A stretch of 64,000 nucleotides of DNA from Spirochaetaceae bacterium (GTDB lineage: Bacteria > Spirochaetota > Spirochaetia > Treponematales > Rectinemataceae). The stretch lies in the NCBI GenBank assembly GCA_025355995.1, contig JANXYQ010000071.1, forward strand, positions 1-64,000. Direction: 5' to 3'. Position 1 is the stretch's first letter, and every line of letters begins with the position of its first letter. This document shows positions 1-7,616 of the stretch, one piece after another. The notes below the pieces were generated by a model. The model worked only from the letters and a program-made list of their open reading frames with translations, did no database searches and was not told the origin of the DNA. Made by a program: the position numbers and the translations under genes.

Positions 1-276
1 GGCCCCGCAGGCCTCCCTGGCCTCCTCGTCCGAGCGGCCTCGCACCGCCAGCGTCATGAGCGAGGCCGAGGCCGTGCTGATAGCGCAGCCCTTGGCCTCG
101 AAGCGGAGGCCGAGCCCGCCTCCGGGGTCGGCCGTGACCTCGACCTTGATCGAGTCCCCGCAGGTGGGGTTCTCGTGGACCGCCGATTCGGGGATGTGGT
201 CCAGCCTAGCCGCCCCCCTCGGCGAGCGGTAATGGTCGAGGATGATCTCCTGGTAGAGCTCGTCGAAATCGCTCAT
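1..276 (-). CDS. sufU: SufU/IscU-type Fe-S scaffold protein, partial (C-terminus beyond left edge)
   Basis: The first 92 residues of a NifU_N-family scaffold or sulfur-transfer protein run off the left edge. Visible motifs are DHYRSPRG near residue 13, NPTCGD with the first ligand cysteine, and KGCAIS with the second; the third conserved cysteine lies outside the window. SufU proteins act next to SufS, either accepting persulfide sulfur or scaffolding a nascent cluster. The ATG at 276 overlaps the sufS stop by four bases (ATGA), so translation is probably coupled. Last visible gene of the SUF operon. SufU and IscU cannot be separated with certainty from this fragment, but the SUF context favours SufU. 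Confidence 0.85.
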   Translation of the reverse strand, partial: MSDFDELYQEIILDHYRSPRGAARLDHIPESAVHENPTCGDSIKVEVTADPGGGLGLRFEAKGCAISTASASLMTLAVRGRSDEEAREACGA

Positions 277-1535
277 GCGTAGAACCTCGAGGCGCCTTCG
301 AGGGCGAGGGCGAGGCGGTCTATCTCCTCCTCGGTATTGTAGAAGGCGAGGCTCGCGCGGGCGGCCGCCGGGATCCCGAGCCGCCTCATCAGGGGCTGGG
401 CGCAGTGGTGGCCGGCGCGCACGGCGATGCCCTCGCGATCGAGGTACTGGGCCACGTCGTGGGCGTGCACCGCGCCGAGGTTGAAGGAGAAGACCGGGCA
501 GCGGTCAGGGGCGGTGCCGTAGAGCGCGAGCCCCTCCATCGCTCCGAGCCGCGCCAGGGCGTAGGCCGAGAGCGCGAGCTCGCGCTCGGCGATCCAGTCG
601 AGGCCGAGCGAATCCGCGTAGTCGAGGGCGGCCCCGAGCCCGACGGCGCCGCCGACGTTGGGCGTGCCGGCCTCGAATTTCCAGGGCAGGTCGTTCCAGG
701 CGGACTCCTCGAAGCTCACGGAGCGGATCATGTCGCCGCCCCCCATCCACGGGGGCATGGCCTCGAGGAGGGCCTCCTTTCCGTAGAGCGCCCCTATCCC
801 CATGGGCCCGTAGGCCTTGTGGCCCGAGAGCGCGAGGAAGTCGCAGTCGAGGTCGCGTACGTCGATGCGCATGTGGGGGACCGACTGGGCGGCGTCGACG
901 AGGATGAGGGCGCCTCGCTCGTGGGCGAGGGCGGCGAGGGCCTTGACGTCGTTCACCGTGCCGAGGACGTTCGACGCATGGGCGACGGCGACCAGCTTGG
1001 TCCCCGGGTCCCAGTTCCTCCGGATCGAGTCCAGGTCGAGGGTCCCGTCGTCCTCGACGCGGGCCGCGGCCAGGCGGAATCCGCGACGGGCGCGGAGCAG
1101 CTGCCAGGGCACGATGTCGCTGTGGTGCTCCATCTCGGTCAAGAGGACGACGTCCCCCGGGCCGAGCCTCTCGCCGCCCCAGGAGGACGCCACCAGGTTG
1201 ATCGATTCGGTGGTCCCTCGCGTGAAGACGATCTCGCCGTCGCTCGCCGCCCCGATGAAGCGCCGCAGCTTCCCGCGGGCCTCCTCGTAGGCAGCGGTCG
1301 CCTCCTCGCCGAGGGCGTGGATCGCGCGGTGCACGTTGGCGTTGCTCCTCTCGTAGAAGCGCCTCATCGCCTCCAGCACCTGCCTCGGCTTCTGGGACGT
1401 GGCCGCGTTGTCCAAGTAGGCTAGGGGGCGTCCGCCCAGCTCCCGCGAGAGGATGGGGAAATCGGCCCTGACCTCGGCCTCGGAGGGACCGCCGGCGGCG
1501 CGTCTTACCCGGGCAGCCGCGACACCCATATCCAT
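273..1535 (-). CDS. sufS: Cysteine desulfurase SufS (group II)
   Basis: A PLP-dependent cysteine desulfurase of 420 residues, close to the family length, that supplies persulfide sulfur for Fe-S assembly. The PLP lysine is Lys240 in SGHKAYG. The catalytic cysteine is Cys378 in RAGHHCAQP. The MEHHSD stretch and the N-terminal LDNAATSQKP are typical of SufS. The ATG at 1535 sits behind a GGAGG-like site; the ATG at 1529 is an alternative. The start overlaps the upstream Rieske gene by about 31 bases and the end overlaps sufU by four, so all three are probably cotranscribed and translationally coupled. Confidence 0.95.
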   Translation of the reverse strand: MDMGVAAARVRRAAGGPSEAEVRADFPILSRELGGRPLAYLDNAATSQKPRQVLEAMRRFYERSNANVHRAIHALGEEATAAYEEARGKLRRFIGAASDGEIVFTRGTTESINLVASSWGGERLGPGDVVLLTEMEHHSDIVPWQLLRARRGFRLAAARVEDDGTLDLDSIRRNWDPGTKLVAVAHASNVLGTVNDVKALAALAHERGALILVDAAQSVPHMRIDVRDLDCDFLALSGHKAYGPMGIGALYGKEALLEAMPPWMGGGDMIRSVSFEESAWNDLPWKFEAGTPNVGGAVGLGAALDYADSLGLDWIAERELALSAYALARLGAMEGLALYGTAPDRCPVFSFNLGAVHAHDVAQYLDREGIAVRAGHHCAQPLMRRLGIPAAARASLAFYNTEEEIDRLALALEGASRFYA

Positions 1536-1825
1536 CCGCCCTCCGCCTTTGCCGCCCAGGCCCTCACCGGCCTGGTCGCGGGGAAGCCCGTGACCGCCCC
1601 CGTGCGCAGGTCGAACCGCGAGCCGTGCTTCGCGCAGGCGACCTGGCCCTCGGCCACCTCGCCCTCGGAAAGCCTGGAGTACTCGTGGGAGCAGACGTCG
1701 TCCAGCGCGAAGAGGCCTTCGTCTGTCCGGAATACGGCCACGCGGTCGTGTCCGACCGCCGTGCTCAAGGCCCCGTTCACGCCGGCGCCGAGCTCGGACT
1801 CGGCCGCGATTCGCTCCCACTCCAT
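1505..1825 (-). CDS. Rieske [2Fe-2S] ferredoxin embedded in the SUF operon
   Basis: A small soluble Rieske-domain protein of 106 residues. The two ligand pairs are visible as C-S-H in DDVCSHEY and C-A-K-H in ACAKHGSRFDL, so the C-x-H ... C-x2-H pattern is intact. There is no signal peptide or membrane segment, so it should be cytoplasmic. It resembles the ferredoxin subunits of non-heme oxygenases and NirD-like proteins. It lies between sufD and sufS, nine bases after the sufD-side neighbour and overlapping sufS, so it is likely an electron carrier used in, or maturing with, Fe-S assembly. That role is inference from position. Confidence 0.85.
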   Translation of the reverse strand: MEWERIAAESELGAGVNGALSTAVGHDRVAVFRTDEGLFALDDVCSHEYSRLSEGEVAEGQVACAKHGSRFDLRTGAVTGFPATRPVRAWAAKAEGGWIWVSRLPG

Positions 1826-1834
1826 GGCTTCCCC

Positions 1835-3076
1835 TTACGCGGCCTCTGCGAGCCGGCGGCGGATGCCCTCGAGGGCGGCTTCGCGGAAGGCATCCGGGGC
1901 GCGGCCGAGGATGTCCTCGAAGAAGCCTAGGACGAGCGTCTCCTTCGCCTCGGCCGCAGAGAAGCCGCGGCTCCGGAGGTAGAAGAGCTCCTCCTCGCCC
2001 AGGCGGCCGGTCGCGGAGCCGTGGCTGCACCTCACGTCGTCGTTGCCTATCTTGAGCGTCGGGAGCGAGTCGATCCGGGCGCCGGGGCCGAGCAGGAGGT
2101 TCCTGTTGGAGAGGAAGGCGTCGGTCCCGGAGGCGCCTTCGGCGACCTCGATCAGGCCCTGGAAGACCGCGTTGCCGCCCCCTGCCGCGGCGCCCTTGTA
2201 CGTGGCCCTGCTCGTGGCGCCGGGCGCCAGGTGGCGCAGGGCTGCACCGGCGTCGACGCTCTGCCCGGAGCCGCAGTAGTAGACGCCGTCGAGGCGCGCG
2301 TCCGAGCCGCGCCCGGCGAGGGCGCATTCCACGCGGGTCCTCGAGACGCCGCCGCCCAGGTCGACGCCGAGGCGGTCGAAGGAGCTGCCCTCGCCAAGCC
2401 TCGCCCCGACGGAGTGGAAGCCGAGCGAATCCGCCTCGAGGGACTGCAGCTCGAACAGGCGCAGGGAGGATCCGGCCTCGAGGAGGAAATCGCTCCTCGC
2501 GTCGCTCAGGATGGCCTTTCCGCCGGGCCCCGACCTGTGCGAGATCAGGGTCGCGCGCGCCCCCTCGCCCAGGATGACCGCGACCTGGGAGGCGGCGAAG
2601 CGCCCGCCCTCCTCGAAATCCGCATAGAAGGGTTCCTCTATCCTGAGCCCCGGCGGGACGAAGAGGAAGGCTCCCTGGAAGAGCTCGGCGAAATGCCAGA
2701 CCGCGACCCGGTCCCCCGATCCCGCCAGCGCGGCTCTGAGCAGGCTCTCGACGGCGCCGCGGCGCTCGGCGGGGACCGAGGCGAGGCCGCTCAGGCATAC
2801 CCCGAGCTCGGCCCAGCGCGCCGCGATCGAGACCTCGGCGCAGCGCCCCTCCGAGAAGCGGATGAAGCCCGCCGAGGCCGCCGGCTCTCCGCCCCCGGCG
2901 CAGCGGGCCTCTTCGTCGCCAGGCGCCTCCGGGACGAAGGAGCTGAGGTCGATCCCTCCGAGCCGCGTCCTGCGCCAGTCCTCGAGCTCGGCGGTAGGCC
3001 ACTCCATCGCGTCGAATCGGGAGCGGGCCTCCGAGCGCAGGTCCCGCAGCCAGGCGCCGGGCGAGGCGCCCATCAT
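1835..3076 (-). CDS. sufD: Fe-S assembly protein SufD
   Basis: A SufBD-family protein of 413 residues. The C-terminal half carries the family core, including KIGNDDVRCSHGSATG and ELFYLRSRG. It is expected to pair with SufB in the SufBC2D scaffold in the cytoplasm. The start is the first of two adjacent ATGs at 3076, overlapping the sufB stop as ATGA. The N-terminus (DWRRTRLGGIDLSSF) is typical of SufD and unlike SufB. The gene is followed nine bases later by the Rieske ferredoxin. Confidence 0.92.
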   Translation of the reverse strand: MMGASPGAWLRDLRSEARSRFDAMEWPTAELEDWRRTRLGGIDLSSFVPEAPGDEEARCAGGGEPAASAGFIRFSEGRCAEVSIAARWAELGVCLSGLASVPAERRGAVESLLRAALAGSGDRVAVWHFAELFQGAFLFVPPGLRIEEPFYADFEEGGRFAASQVAVILGEGARATLISHRSGPGGKAILSDARSDFLLEAGSSLRLFELQSLEADSLGFHSVGARLGEGSSFDRLGVDLGGGVSRTRVECALAGRGSDARLDGVYYCGSGQSVDAGAALRHLAPGATSRATYKGAAAGGGNAVFQGLIEVAEGASGTDAFLSNRNLLLGPGARIDSLPTLKIGNDDVRCSHGSATGRLGEEELFYLRSRGFSAAEAKETLVLGFFEDILGRAPDAFREAALEGIRRRLAEAA

Positions 3077-4476
3077 CCCACCGATCCTTCCATCTCGAGC
3101 TCGATGAGCCTGTTCAGCTCGACCGCGTACTCCATCGGCAACTGCTTCACGAGGGGATCCAGGAAGCCGGAGACTATCATGAAGGAAGCCTCGGCCTCGC
3201 TCATCCCCCTGCTCCGGAGGTAGAAGAGCTGGTCCTCGCCTATCCTGCTCACCCGCGCCTCGTGCTCGATCGAGACCTCGTCGGACTCGATCTCCATGGT
3301 CGGGTAGGTGTTCGTGCTGGAGGCCGAGTCGAGTAGGAGGGCGTCGCAGACGACCCGCGAGCGCACGTCGCGCAGGCCCGCCTCGACCTTGACGAGACCG
3401 CGGTAGGTCGCGATCCCGCCCCCCTTGCTGATGGACTTCGCGGTGATGACGGAGGAGGTGTGGCTCGCCGCGTGGACCGCCTTGCCCCCGGTATCCTGCT
3501 CCTGGCCCTTGCCTGCGAAGGCGATCGACAGGATCTCCCCCCTCGCGCCTTCCCCGACGAGATAGACCGAGGGGTACTTCATGGTCCGCTTGGAGCCGAT
3601 GTTGCCGTCGACCCATTCGACGACGGCGTCGCGGTGGACCGCCGCCCGCTTGGTGACCAGGTTGTAGACGTCGCCGGACCAGTTCTGGATCGTGGTATAG
3701 CGCACCCGGGACCCCGGGAGCGCGATGATCTCCACGACGGCGCTGTGTAGGGACTCGGTCGCGTAGACCGGGGCCGTGCAGCCCTCGATATAGTGGACGA
3801 AGCTCCCCTCGTCCGCGATGATGAGGGTCCTCTCGAATTGGCCGAAGCTCCTCGCGTTTATCCTGAAGTAGGCTTGCAGGGGCACGTCGACGCGCACGCC
3901 CTTGGGGACGTACACGAAGCTGCCGCCGGACCAGACCGCGCTGTTGAGCGCGGCGAATTTATTGTCGAGGTAGGGGATCACCGTGCCGAAGTACTTGCGC
4001 ACGAGGTCCGGATGCTCTCGGACGGCGGTCTCGGGGTCGGTGAAGACGACGCCTTGGCGGCTCAGGTCCTCCTTGATGCTGTGATAGACCATCTCCGAGT
4101 CGTACTGCGCCCCGACGCCCGCGAGGAATTTCCGCTCGGCCTCGGGGATGCCGATCCGCTCGAAGGTCTCCTTGATCGAGGCCGGGACGTCGTCCCAGCT
4201 CCGGCCCTGGGCGTCCATCGGGCTCGCGTAATAGCAGAGCGTGTCGAAGTCGATGCCCGAGAGGTCCGCGCCCCAGGAGGGCATCGACTTCTTGCGGAAG
4301 GCGCCGAGAGCCCTGAGCCGGTACTGGCGCATCCATTCTGGCTCGCCCTTCCGCTCGGAGATCGCGCTCACGACCCCCTCGTCGAGCCCGGCGCGCGTCC
4401 TGTACACGGACTCGTCGGGGAAATGGTAGCCGTGCGAGTAATCCCCCAGCTCAAGTACTGACGAGGCTGCCCTCAT
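3073..4476 (-). CDS. sufB: Fe-S assembly scaffold SufB
   Basis: SufB, 467 residues, the usual length. The start region contains YHFPDESVYRTRAGL, and the core contains VYVPKGVRVDVPLQAYFRI and SRGMSEAEAS, all diagnostic for SufB. It is the main cluster-building scaffold in SufBC2D. It overlaps sufC by 26 bases upstream and sufD by four downstream, which supports one operon with coupled translation. No lesion was seen. Confidence 0.96.
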   Translation of the reverse strand: MRAASSVLELGDYSHGYHFPDESVYRTRAGLDEGVVSAISERKGEPEWMRQYRLRALGAFRKKSMPSWGADLSGIDFDTLCYYASPMDAQGRSWDDVPASIKETFERIGIPEAERKFLAGVGAQYDSEMVYHSIKEDLSRQGVVFTDPETAVREHPDLVRKYFGTVIPYLDNKFAALNSAVWSGGSFVYVPKGVRVDVPLQAYFRINARSFGQFERTLIIADEGSFVHYIEGCTAPVYATESLHSAVVEIIALPGSRVRYTTIQNWSGDVYNLVTKRAAVHRDAVVEWVDGNIGSKRTMKYPSVYLVGEGARGEILSIAFAGKGQEQDTGGKAVHAASHTSSVITAKSISKGGGIATYRGLVKVEAGLRDVRSRVVCDALLLDSASSTNTYPTMEIESDEVSIEHEARVSRIGEDQLFYLRSRGMSEAEASFMIVSGFLDPLVKQLPMEYAVELNRLIELEMEGSVG

Positions 4477-5239
4477 TCGCTTCCTCCTCGATGCCGTAGC
4501 GCTCTCGGATCCAGTCGTAGCCCTTGGCCTCCAGGGTCTCGACCAGCTCCTTCCCGCCGGAGACGGCTATGCGCCCCTTGTACATAACGTGGACGAAGTC
4601 GGGGACGATCCGCTCGAGGATCCTGCGGTAATGGGTGATGACCAGGGCCCCGAATCCGGGGCCTCGGAGCCGGTTGACCCCGTCGGCCACCAGCCTCAGT
4701 GCGTCGATGTCGAGGCCCGAGTCCGTCTCGTCGAGTATCGCCAGCGAGGGCTTCAGCATGATCATCTGGAGCACCTCCATGCGCTTCTTCTCGCCGCCGG
4801 AGAAACCCTGGTTCAGGTAGCGGTTGATGAAGGCCTGGTCCATCTCCATGAAGTCCATCGCCGCGCGCAGGTCCTTGATGTAGGCCGATACGCTCATCCC
4901 CCCCGGGGGCGAGCGCAGCTCGATGGCGCGCTTCAGGAATTTCCCCACGGTCACCCCGGGAATCTCGACCGGGTATTGGAAGGCGAGGAAGAGCCCCCGA
5001 AGGGCCCTCTCGCTGGGGTCGAGGGCGAGGAAATCCTCGCCCTCGAGGAGGACTTCTCCGCCCCGCACCTCATAGGCGGGGTTGCCCATCAGCACGTTGG
5101 CGAGGGTACTCTTCCCCGACCCGTTGGGGCCCATCAGCGCGTGTATCTCCCCGGCCCTCACTTCGAGGTCGACTCCCGCGAGTATGTCCTTGCCGGCGAT
5201 TCCCGCCTCCAGGCCCTTTATGATCAGGTGCCCGGCCAT
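4451..5239 (-). CDS. sufC: SUF ATPase SufC
   Basis: An ABC-type ATPase of 262 residues that drives the SufBC2D scaffold. Walker A is GPNGSGKS at residues 37-44. The signature stretch is FSGGEKKRMEVLQM. Walker B is SLAILDETDSGLD, and the switch His is in VITHYRR. It has no membrane domain, as expected for SufC rather than a transporter. It begins ten bases after the sufT stop. Confidence 0.96.
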   Translation of the reverse strand: MAGHLIIKGLEAGIAGKDILAGVDLEVRAGEIHALMGPNGSGKSTLANVLMGNPAYEVRGGEVLLEGEDFLALDPSERALRGLFLAFQYPVEIPGVTVGKFLKRAIELRSPPGGMSVSAYIKDLRAAMDFMEMDQAFINRYLNQGFSGGEKKRMEVLQMIMLKPSLAILDETDSGLDIDALRLVADGVNRLRGPGFGALVITHYRRILERIVPDFVHVMYKGRIAVSGGKELVETLEAKGYDWIRERYGIEEEANEGSLVST

Positions 5240-5249
5240 GAAGCCTCCC

Positions 5250-5564
5250 TCATATCGGATAACCTAGGCTCACTCTCGCCTCCTCGCTCATCCTCTCGGG
5301 GCCCCATAAAGGGGACCACACGACCTCGACTTTCGGCTCCGTCGCGAAAGTCGCTTTCAGGGCTGCGGTTATCTCCTCGCGCAGATAGGCCTCCGCGGGG
5401 CAACCGGGGTAGGTCAGGGTGAAATCCACCTCGATCCGGCCCTCGCGGCTTTCGATCCGGTAAACCAGCCCTAGGTCCACGATGTTCCAATCGAGCTCGG
5501 GATCGAATACCCCCCTCAACGCCGAAAGCGCCGATTCCTTGGAAAAAGTCGTCGAAACGGGCAT
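5250..5564 (-). CDS. sufT: SufT/MIP18-family (DUF59) Fe-S assembly protein
   Basis: A 104-residue DUF59 protein, first gene of the SUF operon. The family core is visible as FDPELDWNIVDLGLVY, followed by TYPGCPAE with the conserved cysteine. DUF59 proteins of this type help mature Fe-S proteins. There is no clear Shine-Dalgarno site before the ATG at 5564; a good promoter ends only six bases upstream, so the message may be leaderless. A PaaD-like role is excluded by the SUF context rather than by sequence. Confidence 0.85.
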   Translation of the reverse strand: MPVSTTFSKESALSALRGVFDPELDWNIVDLGLVYRIESREGRIEVDFTLTYPGCPAEAYLREEITAALKATFATEPKVEVVWSPLWGPERMSEEARVSLGYPI

Positions 5565-5570
5565 ATGAGT

Positions 5571-5598
5571 ACTATATAAACTCTGTTATATAAGTCAA
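5571..5598 (-). promoter_or_regulatory. Promoter of the SUF operon with an overlapping inverted repeat
   Basis: On the minus strand the -35 box TTGACT (5593-5598) is separated by 16 bases from the -10 box TATAGT (5571-5576), which ends six bases before the sufT ATG. A perfect inverted repeat, TATATAA-N6-TTATATA, occupies 5573-5579 and 5586-5592, inside the promoter. The AT-rich island stands out sharply in this GC-rich sequence and is shared with the divergent gene at 5608. An operator for an Fe-S or redox regulator is plausible, but the regulator is unknown. Confidence 0.65.
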
Positions 5599-5607
5599 GA
5601 CATATAT

Positions 5608-6192
5608 ATGGAAATAATACTACTGCTTTGCAGCCCACGGGAGCGATCCTTCAATCGGTCCCTGGCTCTGCGCGCGTCCGAGCTGCTCTCCTCGGCAGGG
5701 CACGCGGTCAGGTTCCACGATCTCTGCGCGGAGGGCTTCGATCCGGTCATGGACGAGTCCGAGCTCGCCCGGGGCTTCAGCCTGAACCCCCTGGTCCAGA
5801 CCCACTGCGCCCAGCTCGGTTCTGCCGGCGGGCTCCTCGTGTTCCATCCCGACTGGTGGGGCGGGCCTCCCGCCCAATTGAAGGGCTGGATAGACCGGGT
5901 ACTGAGGCAGGGGGTCGGCTACGATCTGGAAGGAGCGGACCATGTCGAGAAGGAGTGGAGGCCCCTGCTGGGCGGGAAAAAGGCCCTGGTCTTCGTCACT
6001 ACCGATTCGCCGGACCCCGGCGACGCCTCGCGCCTCGAGCTGTTCTGGTCGAGGCAGGTACTCGGGAAATGCGGGATGATCTGCGGGTGCGAGGTGCTCA
6101 TGGATATGAGGGGAGGGCGTGCCGGGCAGAGGGTCGAATGGATGGCGAGCCTCGAGCGGAGGCTCGCCGAGACCTTCCCCGCCGGTGCCTAG
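5608..6192 (+). CDS. NAD(P)H:quinone oxidoreductase-like flavoprotein (Flavodoxin_2 fold)
   Basis: A 194-residue protein of the NQO/KefF/YwrO type that uses FAD or FMN to reduce quinones or similar acceptors with NAD(P)H. Key stretches are LLLCSPRERSFNRSLA (flavin phosphate loop), FHPDWWGGPPAQLKGWIDRV (the family's W-x-x-P core) and RQGVGYDL. No signal peptide. It is divergent from the SUF operon and shares its AT-rich promoter region. No Shine-Dalgarno site precedes the ATG. Its stop shares the tetranucleotide CTAG with the convergent ferredoxin remnant. Confidence 0.85.
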   Translation: MEIILLLCSPRERSFNRSLALRASELLSSAGHAVRFHDLCAEGFDPVMDESELARGFSLNPLVQTHCAQLGSAGGLLVFHPDWWGGPPAQLKGWIDRVLRQGVGYDLEGADHVEKEWRPLLGGKKALVFVTTDSPDPGDASRLELFWSRQVLGKCGMICGCEVLMDMRGGRAGQRVEWMASLERRLAETFPAGA

Positions 6193-6376
6193 CCGTCCTT
6201 GCCTATGGCCTCCGCCCCGCTCGCGGGCTGCTTGTATACGAAGGCGGTCCATCCGTCGTCCGCCATTTTAAAGCTCGAGGGCGCGAGGCTCGCGCACAGT
6301 CCGCAGTCCACGCAGGCGCCGTCGACATACCAAGCCCCGGTGGGGTGAGGGGGCTTCTCGCGCTTGAGTTCGCCAA
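6189..6376 (-). pseudogene. Remnant of a small [4Fe-4S] ferredoxin gene
   Basis: The minus strand reads WYVDGACVDCGLC, then APSSFK, then AFVYKQP and finally EAIGKDG-stop (TAG at 6189-6191). This is the pattern of a small ferredoxin family that normally runs ...YVD..CI.CDLC...YVYKQP...CPVEAIG.DG. Between YKQP and EAIG about twenty residues, including the last cysteine cluster (CPVEAIG), are missing. No ATG, GTG or TTG lies in this frame. A TTG at 6374-6376 behind a perfect GGAGGT (6381-6386) is in a different frame, so a frameshift in the C-rich stretch after it is likely. Two lesions argue for a pseudogene. Confidence 0.6.
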
Positions 6377-6438
6377 GGTTACCTCCAAGCCTAGAATATG
6401 ATGCCGGAAGGGCCCGGGAGGCGAAGGAGGAGAGGCCT

Positions 6439-7611
6439 ATGATGAAGGGCTACGATTACTTACTCATCGGCGCGGGCATGGCCTCGGCCGCGGCGGTAGC
6501 TGGGATCAGGCAGCTCGACGCATCGGGTTCCATCGGCATCGCGGGAGCCGAGACCGAGGCCCCCTATGCCCGCCCCCCGCTCTCGAAGGGACTCTGGAAG
6601 GACGCGACGATCGAGGGCATCCGCATGGATACCGGCGACGCCGAGCTCCTCCTGGGAGCGGCGGTCGCGAGCCTGGACGCCCCGGCCCACAGTGTCCTTC
6701 TGGAGGACGGGCGCTCCCTCGAGTACGGCAAGCTCCTCCTGGCCACGGGGGGCAGGCCCAGGCGGCTGGCCAGAGGAGGCCAGGTTCCCTTCTACCTCAG
6801 GAGCCTCGGCGACTACAGGTCGCTGCGAGCCGCAGCGGACCCGGCCTCGCGCTTCCTCGTGCTGGGGGGGGGCTTCCTGGGAGGCGAGATCGCGGCGGCT
6901 CTCGCGGCGAGCGGCAAGAAGGTAGTCCTAGCACTCCGCGGTGCGGGTCCCCTCGAGCGGATCCTGCCCCCCTTCCTCTCCCTCTTTCTCGGCGACTACC
7001 TGCGCGAGAAAGGCGTCGAGCTGCTGGCCGGGGAGAGCGTCGCCGCGATCGAGCCCCGGGGGACGGGCGGCCTCGCGCGGATGGATTCGGGGCAGGAGGT
7101 CGAGGCCGATGCGATAGTCGCCTGCCTCGGCCTCGAGCCGAACCTGGAGCTGGCCGAGGCGGCCGGACTACCCCTCGACGAGGGGATAGCGGCGGGCCCC
7201 GATCTTCGCGCCGGCGACCCGGCGGTCTTCGCGGCGGGCGACGTCGCCTCTTTCTACTGCGGCGCCCTCGGCCGCAGGATCCGCGTCGAGCATGAGGACA
7301 ACGCCCTCGCGATGGGCCTCGCGGCGGGCCGAAGCATGGCCGGAGCGGCCGAGCCCTATGACAGGATCCCCTACTTCTACTCGGATATCTTCGACCTCGG
7401 CCTCGAGGCGGTCGGCGCGCCGGATTCCCGGCTCGAGGCCTTCGTCGACTGGGAGCTGCCCTTCGAGAAGGGCGCGATCTACTATCTCGGGGAGGGGCGA
7501 GTTAGGGGGGTCCTGCTCTGGAACCTCCGGCGGAGGACCGAGAGGGCCCGCGCCCTCGTGTCGGAGGGCGGCCCCTTCCTCCCGGGGGATCTCGTCGGGA
7601 GGCTGCGCTGA
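6439..7611 (+). CDS. FAD-dependent pyridine nucleotide-disulfide oxidoreductase (AIF/BphA4-type)
   Basis: A 390-residue flavoprotein. The N-terminal FAD motif is LLIGAGMASAAA. The APYARPPLSKGLW motif is typical of ferredoxin/rubredoxin reductase-like enzymes. The NAD-binding motif is LVLGGGFLGGEIAAAL, and the second FAD motif is VFAAGDVASF. No CxxC disulfide is present, which fits the ferredoxin-reductase or AIF branch. The ATG at 6439 was chosen because AAGGAGG lies seven bases upstream. The nearby ferredoxin remnant (6189-6376) may once have been its partner. It converges on the nuo operon. Confidence 0.85.
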   Translation: MMKGYDYLLIGAGMASAAAVAGIRQLDASGSIGIAGAETEAPYARPPLSKGLWKDATIEGIRMDTGDAELLLGAAVASLDAPAHSVLLEDGRSLEYGKLLLATGGRPRRLARGGQVPFYLRSLGDYRSLRAAADPASRFLVLGGGFLGGEIAAALAASGKKVVLALRGAGPLERILPPFLSLFLGDYLREKGVELLAGESVAAIEPRGTGGLARMDSGQEVEADAIVACLGLEPNLELAEAAGLPLDEGIAAGPDLRAGDPAVFAAGDVASFYCGALGRRIRVEHEDNALAMGLAAGRSMAGAAEPYDRIPYFYSDIFDLGLEAVGAPDSRLEAFVDWELPFEKGAIYYLGEGRVRGVLLWNLRRRTERARALVSEGGPFLPGDLVGRLR

Positions 7612-7616
7612 GGCGC

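Noticed and set aside
273-3002. Long open frames extending upstream of sufS, sufD, nuoN and other genes
   Set aside because: The extensions overlap real upstream genes and have no family similarity; start sites with ribosome motifs or ATGA overlaps give normal protein lengths.
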